From positions 25,446-89,445 of the forward strand of contig JAJYVF010000023.1 in the NCBI GenBank assembly GCA_021792135.1: a stretch of DNA of 64,000 nucleotides, read 5' to 3'. The notes under the pieces were generated by a model. That model was given only the letters and a program-made list of their open reading frames with translations. It was not told where the DNA came from and made no database searches. Position numbers and translations under genes: made by a program. Origin of the DNA: Acidobacteriota bacterium. GTDB taxonomy: Bacteria; Acidobacteriota; Terriglobia; Terriglobales; Acidobacteriaceae. Each line of letters starts with the position of its first letter. Position 1 is the first letter of the stretch. Below are positions 25,841 to 34,386 of the stretch, piece by piece.

Positions 25841-26157
25841 ATCGGCGCATCGGAAATAAGCGCTTTCAGAAAGATCAGCAGGCCGAGGCCGGTGGCCATC
25901 ACCACCACGCCGTTCACCCGCATGCCTTCGCGCCTCCGAATGGACCCGAGGCGCGCCTCCTCGCGCATCAGTTCCAGTGCGGAATTGGCTCCCGCGCCCT
26001 GGGCATCGGCCAGCTTCTTCAGCATGTCGTTCTTGTAGTAGCTCTCGCGCTCCCGCCGGCGCGCGTCGGACCAGGACGCCACTGCCAGAAACGAGAACAG
26101 CGCGACTGCGCCGGCAGCCAGAAACAGAAACACCGCAACACCCGGATCGCTCGGCAT
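25759..26157 (-). CDS. Small conserved-looking membrane protein, function unknown
   Basis: A 132-aa protein with one N-terminal membrane helix ('VAVFLFLAAGAVALFSFLAV'), a charged middle region likely to be helical ('DARRRERESYYKNDMLKKL'), and a C-terminal pair of helices. I do not recognise the family. The pattern of a helix, a basic cytoplasmic linker and a hairpin suggests a membrane-anchored protein. The end overlaps the tail of the convergent transporter gene by 82 bases. It is transcribed away from the sigma factor gene and may share a promoter region with it (26158-26285). Confidence 0.65.
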   Translation of the reverse strand: MPSDPGVAVFLFLAAGAVALFSFLAVASWSDARRRERESYYKNDMLKKLADAQGAGANSALELMREEARLGSIRRREGMRVNGVVVMATGLGLLIFLKALISDAPIYLCGLLVLLIGMALFGGSYLVTNPAE

Positions 26158-26285
26158 ACAAACCTCCCACCAGCGGCAGCCGTTATTCGCTTTTCCGCTT
26201 TCACCCCGTACGACCAGGATTCGTGATTCATGGTTTCAAAATCTTCTCCGCCTTCTTCTCGACAAAAAGATTGAAACCGCGCAGC

Positions 26286-26951
26286 ATGATGCCAGGTCTT
26301 ACCGGGCAGGAAAAACCGCCTGTGAACACCGAAACGAGAGCGGAGTCCCCCCGCGCCGTCCGCGCTGCTGCCGAAGACGCGGAGGCCGTTCGGCGTGTCC
26401 TCGCGGGCGACAACGCTGCCTTTGAGGCCATTGTTCGCCGCTGGCAAGGACCCCTGGTCAACCTCGCGTGCCGCTTCTGCCGCGACCGCCAGCGCGCTGA
26501 AGAGATGGCCCAGGAGGCTTTCCTTCGCGCATGGCGCAACCTCCGCCAGTGGCGCGGTGACTCGGCCTTCTCCACCTGGCTCTTCTCCCTTGCTGCGAAC
26601 CTCTACCGGACAGAACTGCGCCGCATCCCGGCAACCATGCTTTCTCTTGACGAGATCGCCGGGGGAGCCGCCGACCCGCGCGTCTCGCCCGCCGTTTTTG
26701 ATCAGGCTGCCCGCGATGAGTCCATCCGCCGCGCCGTTCTCGCGCTGCCGCCGAAATACCGCGACGCCATTCTTGTCTTTTACTTCCACGAGCAGGACGT
26801 TCCCACCGCCGCCCGCACGCTGCGCATCCCCGAAGGCACGGTGAAAGCCCGGCTCTTTCGCGCCCGCGAACTGCTGCGCAGCAAATTCTCGCGCCCTCCT
26901 GCCCGCGCCACCGCGCAGCTTGCCCCCAGTCACCCCAGGGAGGCCCAATGA
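26286..26951 (+). CDS. ECF-type RNA polymerase sigma factor
   Basis: A 221-aa sigma-70 family protein with region 2 at 'AFEAIVRRWQGPLVNLACRF', 'AEEMAQEAFLRAWRNLRQW' and 'STWLFSLAANLYRTELRR', and region 4 at 'LPPKYRDAILVFYFHEQ' with the HTH 'TARTLRIPEGTVKARLFRA'. It directs RNA polymerase to a stress or envelope regulon. Two ATG codons in a row at 26286 and 26289 are the likely start; no strong ribosome site is visible. The next gene, a membrane protein, overlaps by four bases (ATGA) and is the probable anti-sigma partner. Confidence 0.92.
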   Translation: MMPGLTGQEKPPVNTETRAESPRAVRAAAEDAEAVRRVLAGDNAAFEAIVRRWQGPLVNLACRFCRDRQRAEEMAQEAFLRAWRNLRQWRGDSAFSTWLFSLAANLYRTELRRIPATMLSLDEIAGGAADPRVSPAVFDQAARDESIRRAVLALPPKYRDAILVFYFHEQDVPTAARTLRIPEGTVKARLFRARELLRSKFSRPPARATAQLAPSHPREAQ

Positions 26952-27373
26952 AACGCCCCGTGAACGCCGCAATGAATCCGAACGAGAGCCCTGCGCCGCT
27001 GCTGACCGACGCCGATTTTGAAAACGCCCTGGGTCCAGCGCAGGACGCTATTCTGCCCTCTTCCGGATTCGCTGAGTCGGTGATGGCCGCCGTGGATCGG
27101 GAAGCAGCGGCACTCTCGCCCATCCCGTTTCCCTGGCTGCGCGCGCTGCCGGGACTCGTGGTAGCCGCAGTGATGATCGCGGCCCTCGCAGCCGCACTGG
27201 CGTTTACCCTGCTCACCCCGGCTGCCGTCTCGCCCGCAAGCGGCTCCTGGCAAACGCTCCTGCAGCCTCTGTTCCGCAGCGCCGCGTCGATCAAGGCGTT
27301 CGGGCTGCTGTTCTCGGCAGGTGTCGTCGCGGCCTCTCTTCTGTTCTGCCGGCGTCTCCTGACCGCCAGATAG
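26948..27373 (+). CDS. Two-helix membrane protein, candidate anti-sigma factor
   Basis: A 141-aa protein overlapping the sigma factor stop by four bases. It has a soluble N-terminal half of about 60 residues, then 'LVVAAVMIAALAAALAFTLL' and a second membrane segment near the end. No zinc-anti-sigma His-x3-Cys-x2-Cys motif is present. Position and topology (cytoplasmic N-terminus, membrane helices) fit an anti-sigma factor holding the ECF sigma at the membrane, but no known anti-sigma domain can be named from the sequence. Confidence 0.75.
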   Translation: MKRPVNAAMNPNESPAPLLTDADFENALGPAQDAILPSSGFAESVMAAVDREAAALSPIPFPWLRALPGLVVAAVMIAALAAALAFTLLTPAAVSPASGSWQTLLQPLFRSAASIKAFGLLFSAGVVAASLLFCRRLLTAR

Positions 27374-27464
27374 GCGTCGCGGATGATGTCCAACGGGTTT
27401 CCGCGGGTTTGGGGTTTCCCTGGATCCTGCCTCACGAATTCTGTGCCCACAGCCCGGTGTCTCC

Positions 27465-27470
27465 TATAAT
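27465..27470 (+). promoter_or_regulatory. Consensus -10 box eight bases before an ATG
   Basis: A perfect TATAAT ends nine bases before the first base of the FHA-PP2C ATG at 27479. Transcription would begin at or next to that ATG, giving a leaderless mRNA. No Shine-Dalgarno sequence is visible between. No good -35 lies 17 bases upstream, so the promoter call is moderate. Confidence 0.45.
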
Positions 27471-27478
27471 CACCTGCA

Positions 27479-29086
27479 ATGCCGGGCAATCCAGTTCCAT
27501 CCACCTTCGTGCTGGTCGACGGCGCGAATCGCAGGAATGTGGCCGTCACCCACACCCATTTCACCGTGGGCCGCCTGCCGGAAAGCGACCTGGTCCTTGC
27601 CCATCCCTTTGTTTCCCGCCGCCACGCGGAGATCCTGCTGGAGAAGGACGGTTATTACATCGTCGATCAGGACAGCCGCCATGGCACTTTCGTGAATGGC
27701 CAGCTGGCCACCGCCCCGCAGCGGCTGCACGAGAACGACACCGTGCATTTCGGCGCCCTCGACGGCCCCGCCCTCCATGTGGGCGACCAGGACACGGCAG
27801 GGAGCTCGACCATCCGCGCAATCATCGAGCAGATCCCCGAAGTCGGCGTTTCCGGAACTGCTCTCGAGAAGCTCCGCTGGTTCTTCGACTCGGCGCGGCG
27901 CCTGAACGCCGAAGGCGCCGTCGACCAGATCCTCTCCGCCCTGCTCGATATGACATTGCAACTGACCCATGTCGAGCGCGGATATGTGTTTCTGCGCAGT
28001 GAAATCGGGGAGATGAAGCTGGCTCTCGGCCGTGACAACCGGGGTGAGGCCCTCACCGATGTGGCAACCCTGTCGCATGGAGCCATCCGCCAGGCCGTCA
28101 GCACCTCCAGCGAATACATCCTTACCGACACACTGAGCGCGGACCCGGAATCGCGGTCAGCCTCCATCGTCGCCCACAGCATCCGGTCGGTGATCTGCAT
28201 CCCGCTGCGGAAGAGGCGCCCGGGCGCGGCGGCCCGCGAGTCGGAACTGCTGGGCCTGCTCTATCTCGACAGCCGCCTCAAGGCCGGCAGCCTTACCCAG
28301 ATCGACAACGACCTGCTGCGCACCATCGCCACCGACGCGGCTGCTCTTATCGACAACGCTCAGCTCGCCCTCGCCGAGGAACGCGAGCGCCTCTACCGCA
28401 AAGAGCTCAGCATCGCAGCCGAGATTCAGCGCGGCCTGATGACCGCCCGCATCCCCACGCTGCCCTGGGCCCAGGTGGCCGCCCGCTCCATCCCCTGCCG
28501 CGAAGTCGGCGGTGACTTCTTCGACATCGTCGAAGAAGACGGCGTTCTTTCCGTCGTCGTGGCCGACATCAGCGGCAAGGGGATCTCCGCCGCCCTCCTT
28601 GCCTCCACCCTCCAGGGGCTGATTTACTCCCAGCTGGTCGCGCGCCAGTCGCTGACCGTCATTGCCGAGGTCGTCAATCGCTACATCTGCAGCAAGAACA
28701 TCCAGAAGTACGCAACCATGACCATCCTGCGGCTCGACCCCAGCGGCCATCTGGATTACATCAACTGCGGCCATGTCCCGCCCTTCGTCTACGGGAATGG
28801 CTGCTCGCGCCTGCCGGAGTCAAACCTCCCCGTCGGCCTCATCGAGAACGCCACCTTCCAGCCCGGCACGCTGCGCCTGCGGCCAGGCGACCGGGCACTC
28901 ATTGTAACGGACGGTGTTACAGAAGCGCAGACCCCCGATGGCGGCTTCTACGGCGAAGATCCTCTCCTGTGCGAGGAATTCGCCAACGCCACGCTCGAGG
29001 ACATCTGCGCCAGCGTGCAGAAACTGTGCGGCTCCGTGGCAGCCGACGACGACTGCACACTGCTCGACATCCGTTATCTCGGCTGA
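27479..29086 (+). CDS. FHA-GAF-PP2C (SpoIIE-type) phosphatase
   Basis: A 535-aa cytoplasmic signalling protein. Residues about 10-95 form an FHA phosphothreonine-binding domain ('FTVGRLPESDLVLAHPFVSR', 'DSRHGTFVNG'). A GAF sensor follows (about 140-290, 'ADPESRSASIVAHSIRSVIC'). The C-terminal third is a PP2C phosphatase of SpoIIE/RsbU type: 'AAEIQRGLMTARIP', 'VGGDFFDIVEEDG', 'VADISGKGISAALLAS' and 'DGVTEAQTPDG' carry the metal-binding aspartates. Such proteins usually control anti-sigma antagonists or reverse Ser/Thr phosphorylation. The Ser/Thr kinase gene at 29880 and the sigma factor gene just upstream are plausible partners. Confidence 0.93.
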   Translation: MPGNPVPSTFVLVDGANRRNVAVTHTHFTVGRLPESDLVLAHPFVSRRHAEILLEKDGYYIVDQDSRHGTFVNGQLATAPQRLHENDTVHFGALDGPALHVGDQDTAGSSTIRAIIEQIPEVGVSGTALEKLRWFFDSARRLNAEGAVDQILSALLDMTLQLTHVERGYVFLRSEIGEMKLALGRDNRGEALTDVATLSHGAIRQAVSTSSEYILTDTLSADPESRSASIVAHSIRSVICIPLRKRRPGAAARESELLGLLYLDSRLKAGSLTQIDNDLLRTIATDAAALIDNAQLALAEERERLYRKELSIAAEIQRGLMTARIPTLPWAQVAARSIPCREVGGDFFDIVEEDGVLSVVVADISGKGISAALLASTLQGLIYSQLVARQSLTVIAEVVNRYICSKNIQKYATMTILRLDPSGHLDYINCGHVPPFVYGNGCSRLPESNLPVGLIENATFQPGTLRLRPGDRALIVTDGVTEAQTPDGGFYGEDPLLCEEFANATLEDICASVQKLCGSVAADDDCTLLDIRYLG

Positions 29087-29268
29087 TTTCCGGCGCGGCA
29101 CAAAACCCGGCAGCGAACTCCATGCCGCCCTGGCTGCGTTTTCCCTTGCTTTCCCGTGCCTGCTCCGTATACTGGCTGTTGTTCGGCGTCTCCCCCATCG
29201 CGCGAACCCCGCTCATCAGAGCCCCCTTCGCAGCACAGATCGCAGATTCGCAACCGGGAAGGACCGCC

Positions 29269-29850
29269 GTGAACGTCAGATTTCTGGCAACCGCCGCCGC
29301 CGCACTGTCCCTCATCGCGTACGCAGCGCCCTCGCGCGCGCAAAGTAGCCAAGACAACGTTTCGGCCTGCGCCCAAAGCACCGACCCCGAAAATCTCTGC
29401 AACTGGGATAGCCCCGCCGGGACCCACGGCCGCAAATGCAACCTGGACGTGGAGAACATCCCCAGGACCCCCTGCACGTACGGACAAAGCTCGATCCCGG
29501 CAATTACCGACCACAAGCCGATGTGCTTCTCGGTTCAGAACGCGGAGCATATTGCTTTTATGTCCGGCCAGGGGCGCAGCTTCCGCGTCCGCCGCCTCGT
29601 TCCCATCACGCACAAGAACGCCAGCGGCCTGAACTGCCCCCGAGATCCCTTCGCGACCGCCTTCGATCCCTCCCACATGGCCTTCGGCAATGGCGCCGAT
29701 TCCCATGGACCGCAGAGCTCCGCGATTGGCTGCCAGTACAAGCTGGAGGTGCAGTTTCAGACGGAAGACCCCAACGCACCCGCCGATCCCGACGACCCGA
29801 GCCACAGGCACTACGAGTGCCGCGACCCGCACCTGAAGATCGTTAATTAG
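29269..29850 (+). CDS. Secreted cysteine-containing protein of unknown function
   Basis: The likely start is GTG at 29269 with GGAAGGA five bases upstream, giving 193 residues that begin with a clear signal peptide ('LATAAAALSLIAYAAPSRAQ'). The mature part has seven cysteines, several in short contexts ('NLCNWDSPAG', 'RKCNLD', 'PCTYG', 'MCFS', 'LNCPRDP', 'IGCQYK', 'YECRDP'), suggesting disulfide bonds in the periplasm or outside. I recognise no family. It lies between the PP2C gene and the convergent kinase gene. Confidence 0.7.
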   Translation: MNVRFLATAAAALSLIAYAAPSRAQSSQDNVSACAQSTDPENLCNWDSPAGTHGRKCNLDVENIPRTPCTYGQSSIPAITDHKPMCFSVQNAEHIAFMSGQGRSFRVRRLVPITHKNASGLNCPRDPFATAFDPSHMAFGNGADSHGPQSSAIGCQYKLEVQFQTEDPNAPADPDDPSHRHYECRDPHLKIVN

Positions 29851-29879
29851 GAGGCGCTGGCCTGGCCGCCGGACGGCGA

Positions 29880-32723
29880 TCAGCCAACCGGGATTCCCCC
29901 GTCGAGGCTCTCCAGGTCCGGAGCGCTGTCCACATCCGCCTTCGAATACCCATGGGCGACGGCCTTTTGCACCCAGTCCCGCGCTGCTGTCGTATCGCCC
30001 AGCCGCGCGTAGACGCGGGCCGCATAGTAGTTCACCTCGGCGTCCTGAGGAGCGTGCCGCAGCGCTCCGTCGAGATAGCGCAACGCATCGCTGCGCCGCC
30101 CCAGCGCCGCCGAGCAGTACGCCGACACCATCAGCGCATCCAGATCACCCGGGTTGACGTGCAGGCTGGCATCGCTCAGCTCCAGCGCGCGGCGGTATCG
30201 TGCTTCCGCCTTGTCCTTCTGCGTTCCGCTCCATGCATAGGCGTCCGCCAGATCCGCCTGAACCGAATAGGAATTGGGACTCATCCGCGCTGCCTGCTCC
30301 AGCGCGGCAATCGCCGGTCCGAACTGCCTCCTGTGCAGCTCGACCTGGCCCAGATCCATATAGGCCTCGGCATGCGGCAGCTCGCCAATGGCTTTTTGCA
30401 GAACAGCAGCCGCTTGATCGAACTGGCCCTCCAGGAAGTACACCACGCCCAGCCGCCGCGCCAGAAAGCTGTTGGCTGGAAATTTCTCCACGGCCTGCTC
30501 CAGCACCGAGGCGGCCTGCCGATAATCCGCGCGACGCACCAGGAAGTTCGCCAGCGCAAAGTAGTTGGCCCAATAGAACGGCCGCGCCTGGATGGCCTGC
30601 TGGTAGACCTGCTTCGCCTGGTCGGGCCGTTCCATCTCTTCCCAGGTTCGCGCCAGCCCGTTGAGCGCGGTGTCGCTCTGCGGATCGAGGCGCAGCGCTG
30701 TCTCGTACTCCTGCTGGGCCTGCTTCACCTGTCCGGTACCGTCGTCGATGGTCGCCTGGCAGATTTGTGCTTCCGCCACCTGATTATTGAGGTCCATCGC
30801 CTTCCGGCAGCTGGTCCGCGCCTGCTCAATCTCCGCCGCATTCGAGGTGGCCTCGTACTCGGCCCAGTGCGTCTGGCCCAGACCGGCATAGGCCGCGGCA
30901 AACTCCGGATCGGCATGGGTCGCCGCCTCAAAACTCCTCATCGCCTTTTTCAGATTGTCGGGAAGGTCGTAATCCCGCAGATAACCGACGGCGCGCAGAT
31001 AGGCGTCGTAGGCCGCCGGAACGCGGGTGCCAAAGCGCTCCGGTTCCTCCTTTCCCGGAGCCGCGGAGACACTGAGCATCTGCAGCACGCCGTTGACGAC
31101 GTCATCTTCCAGCCGGAACGGGTCCCGCAGGGTATTGGTCACGCTGCCCGAGCGCAGCACGGTCCCCGAGGCATCGATCAGCGAATACAGGATACGCACC
31201 TGGTTCCGATACTGCTGATAGCTGCCATCGATCACCAGATCCGCGCCCAGTTCCTTCCGCGCCTGGTCGGGCGTCTTCAGTCCGTGCGCCCGCACTTCGC
31301 TCGCCGCCAGCACCTCGATCCGCGCCGATGACGCCACCCGCGCCAGGCTGGTCGTGATGGCATCGCGCAGACCTTCGCTGTACGCGCTCATTCCCGCCTG
31401 GCTGCCTGCATCGCCTGGCGCCAGAATGGCAAACGGCAGCACCGCCAGAAGCCGCGTCCTGGCAGCCGCAGGCACCGCGGTCGCCGGCTGCACAGCTCGA
31501 TGACCATGCCGTGCAAGCACCAGGCCGGCCGCCAGCGCGATCAGCAGAATAATCCCGATGCCTCCCGCCACGGCTGCCTGGCCAGGACGCAGCCCGCTTC
31601 CCCTGCCGCGTCCCAGCCTGCGCTTCTCTTCGAGCGCCTTCAGTTCCGCCAGCAGATCCCCAACCGTCGCGCAGCGCTGCTCCGGGTCCTTCATCAGCGC
31701 CTTCTTCAGCACCCGGTTCAGATCGGCCGGCAGCCCACGCTCCTTCAGGTCGAGAGCCGAAGGCTCCGCCGCCAGGGTCATCTGGACGCTGTCCGCCAGG
31801 CTTTTCCCCTTGAAGGGGGCCTGTCCTCCAGCCATCTCGTACAGCACCACACCCAGCGCAAAGACGTCCGAACGCTCGGTGGGTTCTCCTTCGCGCAGTA
31901 CCTCCGGTGCAAGATACCCCGGCGTGCCGGCAAACAGGCCGGTCCCGGTCGAGGTGCTGACCGTCTCATGGTCCACGCCCGCCCGCGCCATCACCCGCGC
32001 CAGACCGAAGTCCAGCACTTTGACGAAGCCCTGCTCCGTCACCATGATGTTCTCGGGTTTGATGTCGCAGTGGAGAACGCCGCTGGCATGCGCGGCTGCG
32101 ATGGCCTCCGCGATCTGCAGCGCCAGTGCAAAATACGCCGCCGCATCGAGCGGCTCGTGCAGCACGGCGCGCAGATTGCGCCCCGCCACGTACTCCATGG
32201 CCAGCAGCCACTCTCCGCGATGGCTGCATACGTCAAAAACCTGGGCGATGTGGGGACTATCAATCGCCGTCGCCCGTTTCGCTTCCCTCAGCACTTGCCC
32301 GGCCCGCGGTGTATCGCCGCTCTGCGAGCCCGCATGCGTTCCCGTCAGGCGCTTCAGCACCAGCTTCCTGTGCAGGACCCGGTCTTCGGCCAGCCAGGCC
32401 TCACCCATGCCACCGGCACCCAGCCGCCGTTTCACGACATAGCGGTCGGCAATCACCTCCTCGGGAACAAGACTTCCCGCCGGTGGAGCGGTGAACTCCA
32501 CAGTCCTCGCCTCGCCTGCCACCGAATCTGCCGCACCGCCGGAGGGACTGCCACCAGCGTCCCCGGAAGAAACCGGAGCCGAAGATCTTCCCGAAGATGC
32601 GCCCTTCGCATCCGGCGGGAGCCCGCTCAAACTCTCCGGAGCCGCCACGGCGTCCTGATCCTCGCTTCTCTTTTCAGCGAACCAGCTTAGGTAGTCCGCG
32701 ACAGGCCTGATACTACCGCCCAC
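29880..32723 (-). CDS. Membrane Ser/Thr protein kinase with FlgO-like and TPR domains
   Basis: A 947-aa protein. The kinase domain starts near residue 87 with the glycine loop 'RRLGAGGMGEAWLAED'; the catalytic loop is 'HCDIKPENIMV' (Arg of HRD replaced by Cys), followed by 'DFGLAR' and 'GYLAPEVL'. A membrane helix ('IGIILLIALAAGLVLA') separates it from an extracytoplasmic part with a FlgO/CadC-like segment ('LAVLPFAILAPGD', 'GADLVIDGSYQQYRNQVRI') and then many TPR repeats. This architecture is common in acidobacteria. The start is GTG at 32723 with no clear ribosome site. The lack of the HRD arginine suggests activation without activation-loop phosphorylation. It may oppose the nearby PP2C phosphatase. 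Confidence 0.92.
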   Translation of the reverse strand: MGGSIRPVADYLSWFAEKRSEDQDAVAAPESLSGLPPDAKGASSGRSSAPVSSGDAGGSPSGGAADSVAGEARTVEFTAPPAGSLVPEEVIADRYVVKRRLGAGGMGEAWLAEDRVLHRKLVLKRLTGTHAGSQSGDTPRAGQVLREAKRATAIDSPHIAQVFDVCSHRGEWLLAMEYVAGRNLRAVLHEPLDAAAYFALALQIAEAIAAAHASGVLHCDIKPENIMVTEQGFVKVLDFGLARVMARAGVDHETVSTSTGTGLFAGTPGYLAPEVLREGEPTERSDVFALGVVLYEMAGGQAPFKGKSLADSVQMTLAAEPSALDLKERGLPADLNRVLKKALMKDPEQRCATVGDLLAELKALEEKRRLGRGRGSGLRPGQAAVAGGIGIILLIALAAGLVLARHGHRAVQPATAVPAAARTRLLAVLPFAILAPGDAGSQAGMSAYSEGLRDAITTSLARVASSARIEVLAASEVRAHGLKTPDQARKELGADLVIDGSYQQYRNQVRILYSLIDASGTVLRSGSVTNTLRDPFRLEDDVVNGVLQMLSVSAAPGKEEPERFGTRVPAAYDAYLRAVGYLRDYDLPDNLKKAMRSFEAATHADPEFAAAYAGLGQTHWAEYEATSNAAEIEQARTSCRKAMDLNNQVAEAQICQATIDDGTGQVKQAQQEYETALRLDPQSDTALNGLARTWEEMERPDQAKQVYQQAIQARPFYWANYFALANFLVRRADYRQAASVLEQAVEKFPANSFLARRLGVVYFLEGQFDQAAAVLQKAIGELPHAEAYMDLGQVELHRRQFGPAIAALEQAARMSPNSYSVQADLADAYAWSGTQKDKAEARYRRALELSDASLHVNPGDLDALMVSAYCSAALGRRSDALRYLDGALRHAPQDAEVNYYAARVYARLGDTTAARDWVQKAVAHGYSKADVDSAPDLESLDGGIPVG

Positions 32724-33050
32724 GCGTTCTCATCCACAATCTGCGCCCGGCACGGGACGCGAAACCTCTCATCGACGCAGGGCGCAGAACCGGAGCGTCG
32801 CACAGGGGAGAAGAAAGGGCCGCGCTGCCCTTCCTTTTTCCTATCATGAACGGGGCTCATCAGCGACGATGTGAAAGGAATCTCTTTTCCCGACCCCGGC
32901 CCAGGGAGCCCGGCCGCGGTCCGGGCTCATGAGAAAAACAGGTGAAGAGTACCCCGGGCGCATCGTTCCAGCCCGGAAGCCTGGCCGCGGCCTGGGCTAA
33001 GATAGTTTTCAAGCCCAGCAAAATCCCACCCAGGAACAGAGCTCTCCCCC
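32724..33050. other. Gene-free divergent region
   Basis: No supported gene. Short GC-rich segments recur here (GCCCGG / CCGGGC, for example around 32897-32930 and 32975-33000) and can pair, but none forms a clear terminator. The region should hold the promoters of the kinase and the glycosyltransferase. Confidence 0.4.
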
Positions 33051-34235
33051 TTGCGCATTCTCCACGTGATTGGTAGTCTCTCTCCCGCCGACGGCGGTCC
33101 GCCCGAAGCCGTACGGCAGCTTGCGCGTGCTTATCCCTCCCTGGGGATCGAGGTCGAGGTGCTTTGCCAGGACGAGCCGGACCAGCCGTTTCTGGAAACC
33201 CTGAGCTTTCCGGTTCATGCTCTCGGGCAGCGGCTCCTGGGCCGCTTCGGCCTGTCGCCTCGGCTCTGGCGCTGGATTCACCGCAACGCCTCCCGCTTCG
33301 ACGCCATCGTCCTCAACGGCATCTGGATCTTCCCCAACGTTGCCATCCGCTCCGCCGCCCTGCGCGCCAGCCGGCCCTATGCCGTCTTCCCGCACGGCGC
33401 GCTCGACCCGTGGTTCAACCGCAAATACCCTTTGAAGCACCTCAAGAAGCTGCTCTATTGGCCCTTCCAGTACAAGGTTCTGCGCGACGCGCGGGCTGTG
33501 CTCTTCACCACCGCCGCCGAACGCGACCTTGCCGCCACCAGCTTCCGCCCGAACCACTGGAATTCCGTCGTCGTTCCCTACGGCATCAGCGATCCCGAAG
33601 GCGACCCGGCGGCGCAGGCTGAAGCCTTCCTGGCGAAGCACCCCTTGCTTCGCGGGCGCCGCTATCTTCTTTATCTTGCTCGCCTGCATGAAAAGAAGGG
33701 CTGCGACCTGCTCCTTCAGGCATTCGCCCGAGTCGCGCCGTCAGTCCCCGACGCCGATCTGGTGATGGCCGGACCCGACCAGGTCGGTCTTCAGGCCAGG
33801 CTGCAGGCCATGGCCCGCGAACTCGGCGTCGAAAACCGCGTCCACTGGCCCGGTATGCTCTCCGGCGATCTCAAATGGGGAGCCCTGCGTGCCGCCGAGG
33901 CCTTCGTCCTGCCGTCCCACCAGGAAAACTTCGGCATCTCCGTCGTCGAGTCGCTGGTAGCGCGCCGTCCCGTGCTCATCAGCAACCAGGTGAACATCTG
34001 GCCGCGGATCGAAGCCGACGGCGTAGGCCTGGTCGACGAAGACACGCTGGAGGGAACAGAACGCCTGCTGCGCCGCTGGTTCGCTTTGTCTGCCGCCGGG
34101 CGCGATAGCATGGCCGCCCGCGCCTACGCCTGCTTTCTGAGAAACTATTCCATGAAGGAAACGGCTATCCTCATTCGCGGCCTCTTTTCCGCCACCCCGT
34201 CCAGAACGGAAGCAGCTGCGGTGAGCAGCAGGTAG
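33051..34235 (+). CDS. GT4-family glycosyltransferase, TTG start
   Basis: A 394-aa GT-B fold transferase. The start is TTG: the first codons read 'MRILHVIGSLSPADGGPP', the canonical opening of GT4 proteins, and no ATG or GTG lies near. The C-terminal domain has 'LLYLARLHEKKGCDLLLQAF' and the nucleotide-sugar motif 'PSHQENFGISVVESL'. It transfers a sugar from an NDP-sugar to an acceptor in polysaccharide or glycolipid synthesis in the cytoplasm. No other cell-envelope genes are next to it, so the product cannot be named. AGGA is present but about 17 bases before the TTG. Confidence 0.9.
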   Translation: MRILHVIGSLSPADGGPPEAVRQLARAYPSLGIEVEVLCQDEPDQPFLETLSFPVHALGQRLLGRFGLSPRLWRWIHRNASRFDAIVLNGIWIFPNVAIRSAALRASRPYAVFPHGALDPWFNRKYPLKHLKKLLYWPFQYKVLRDARAVLFTTAAERDLAATSFRPNHWNSVVVPYGISDPEGDPAAQAEAFLAKHPLLRGRRYLLYLARLHEKKGCDLLLQAFARVAPSVPDADLVMAGPDQVGLQARLQAMARELGVENRVHWPGMLSGDLKWGALRAAEAFVLPSHQENFGISVVESLVARRPVLISNQVNIWPRIEADGVGLVDEDTLEGTERLLRRWFALSAAGRDSMAARAYACFLRNYSMKETAILIRGLFSATPSRTEAAAVSSR

Positions 34236-34386
34236 CCAGCCGGCGGCGAGAGGTTCAGCTCCGGCGCGGTGCACCTCCGCCGATGGCCTGCGGCAGCAAG
34301 GTACGGGCGCGCTGGGGTGTCGGGGCTTTTGGTGGTTGGCCCACCCTGTCGCCCAAAGGCGGCGACAAGGATGGGGCACCGGGCCC

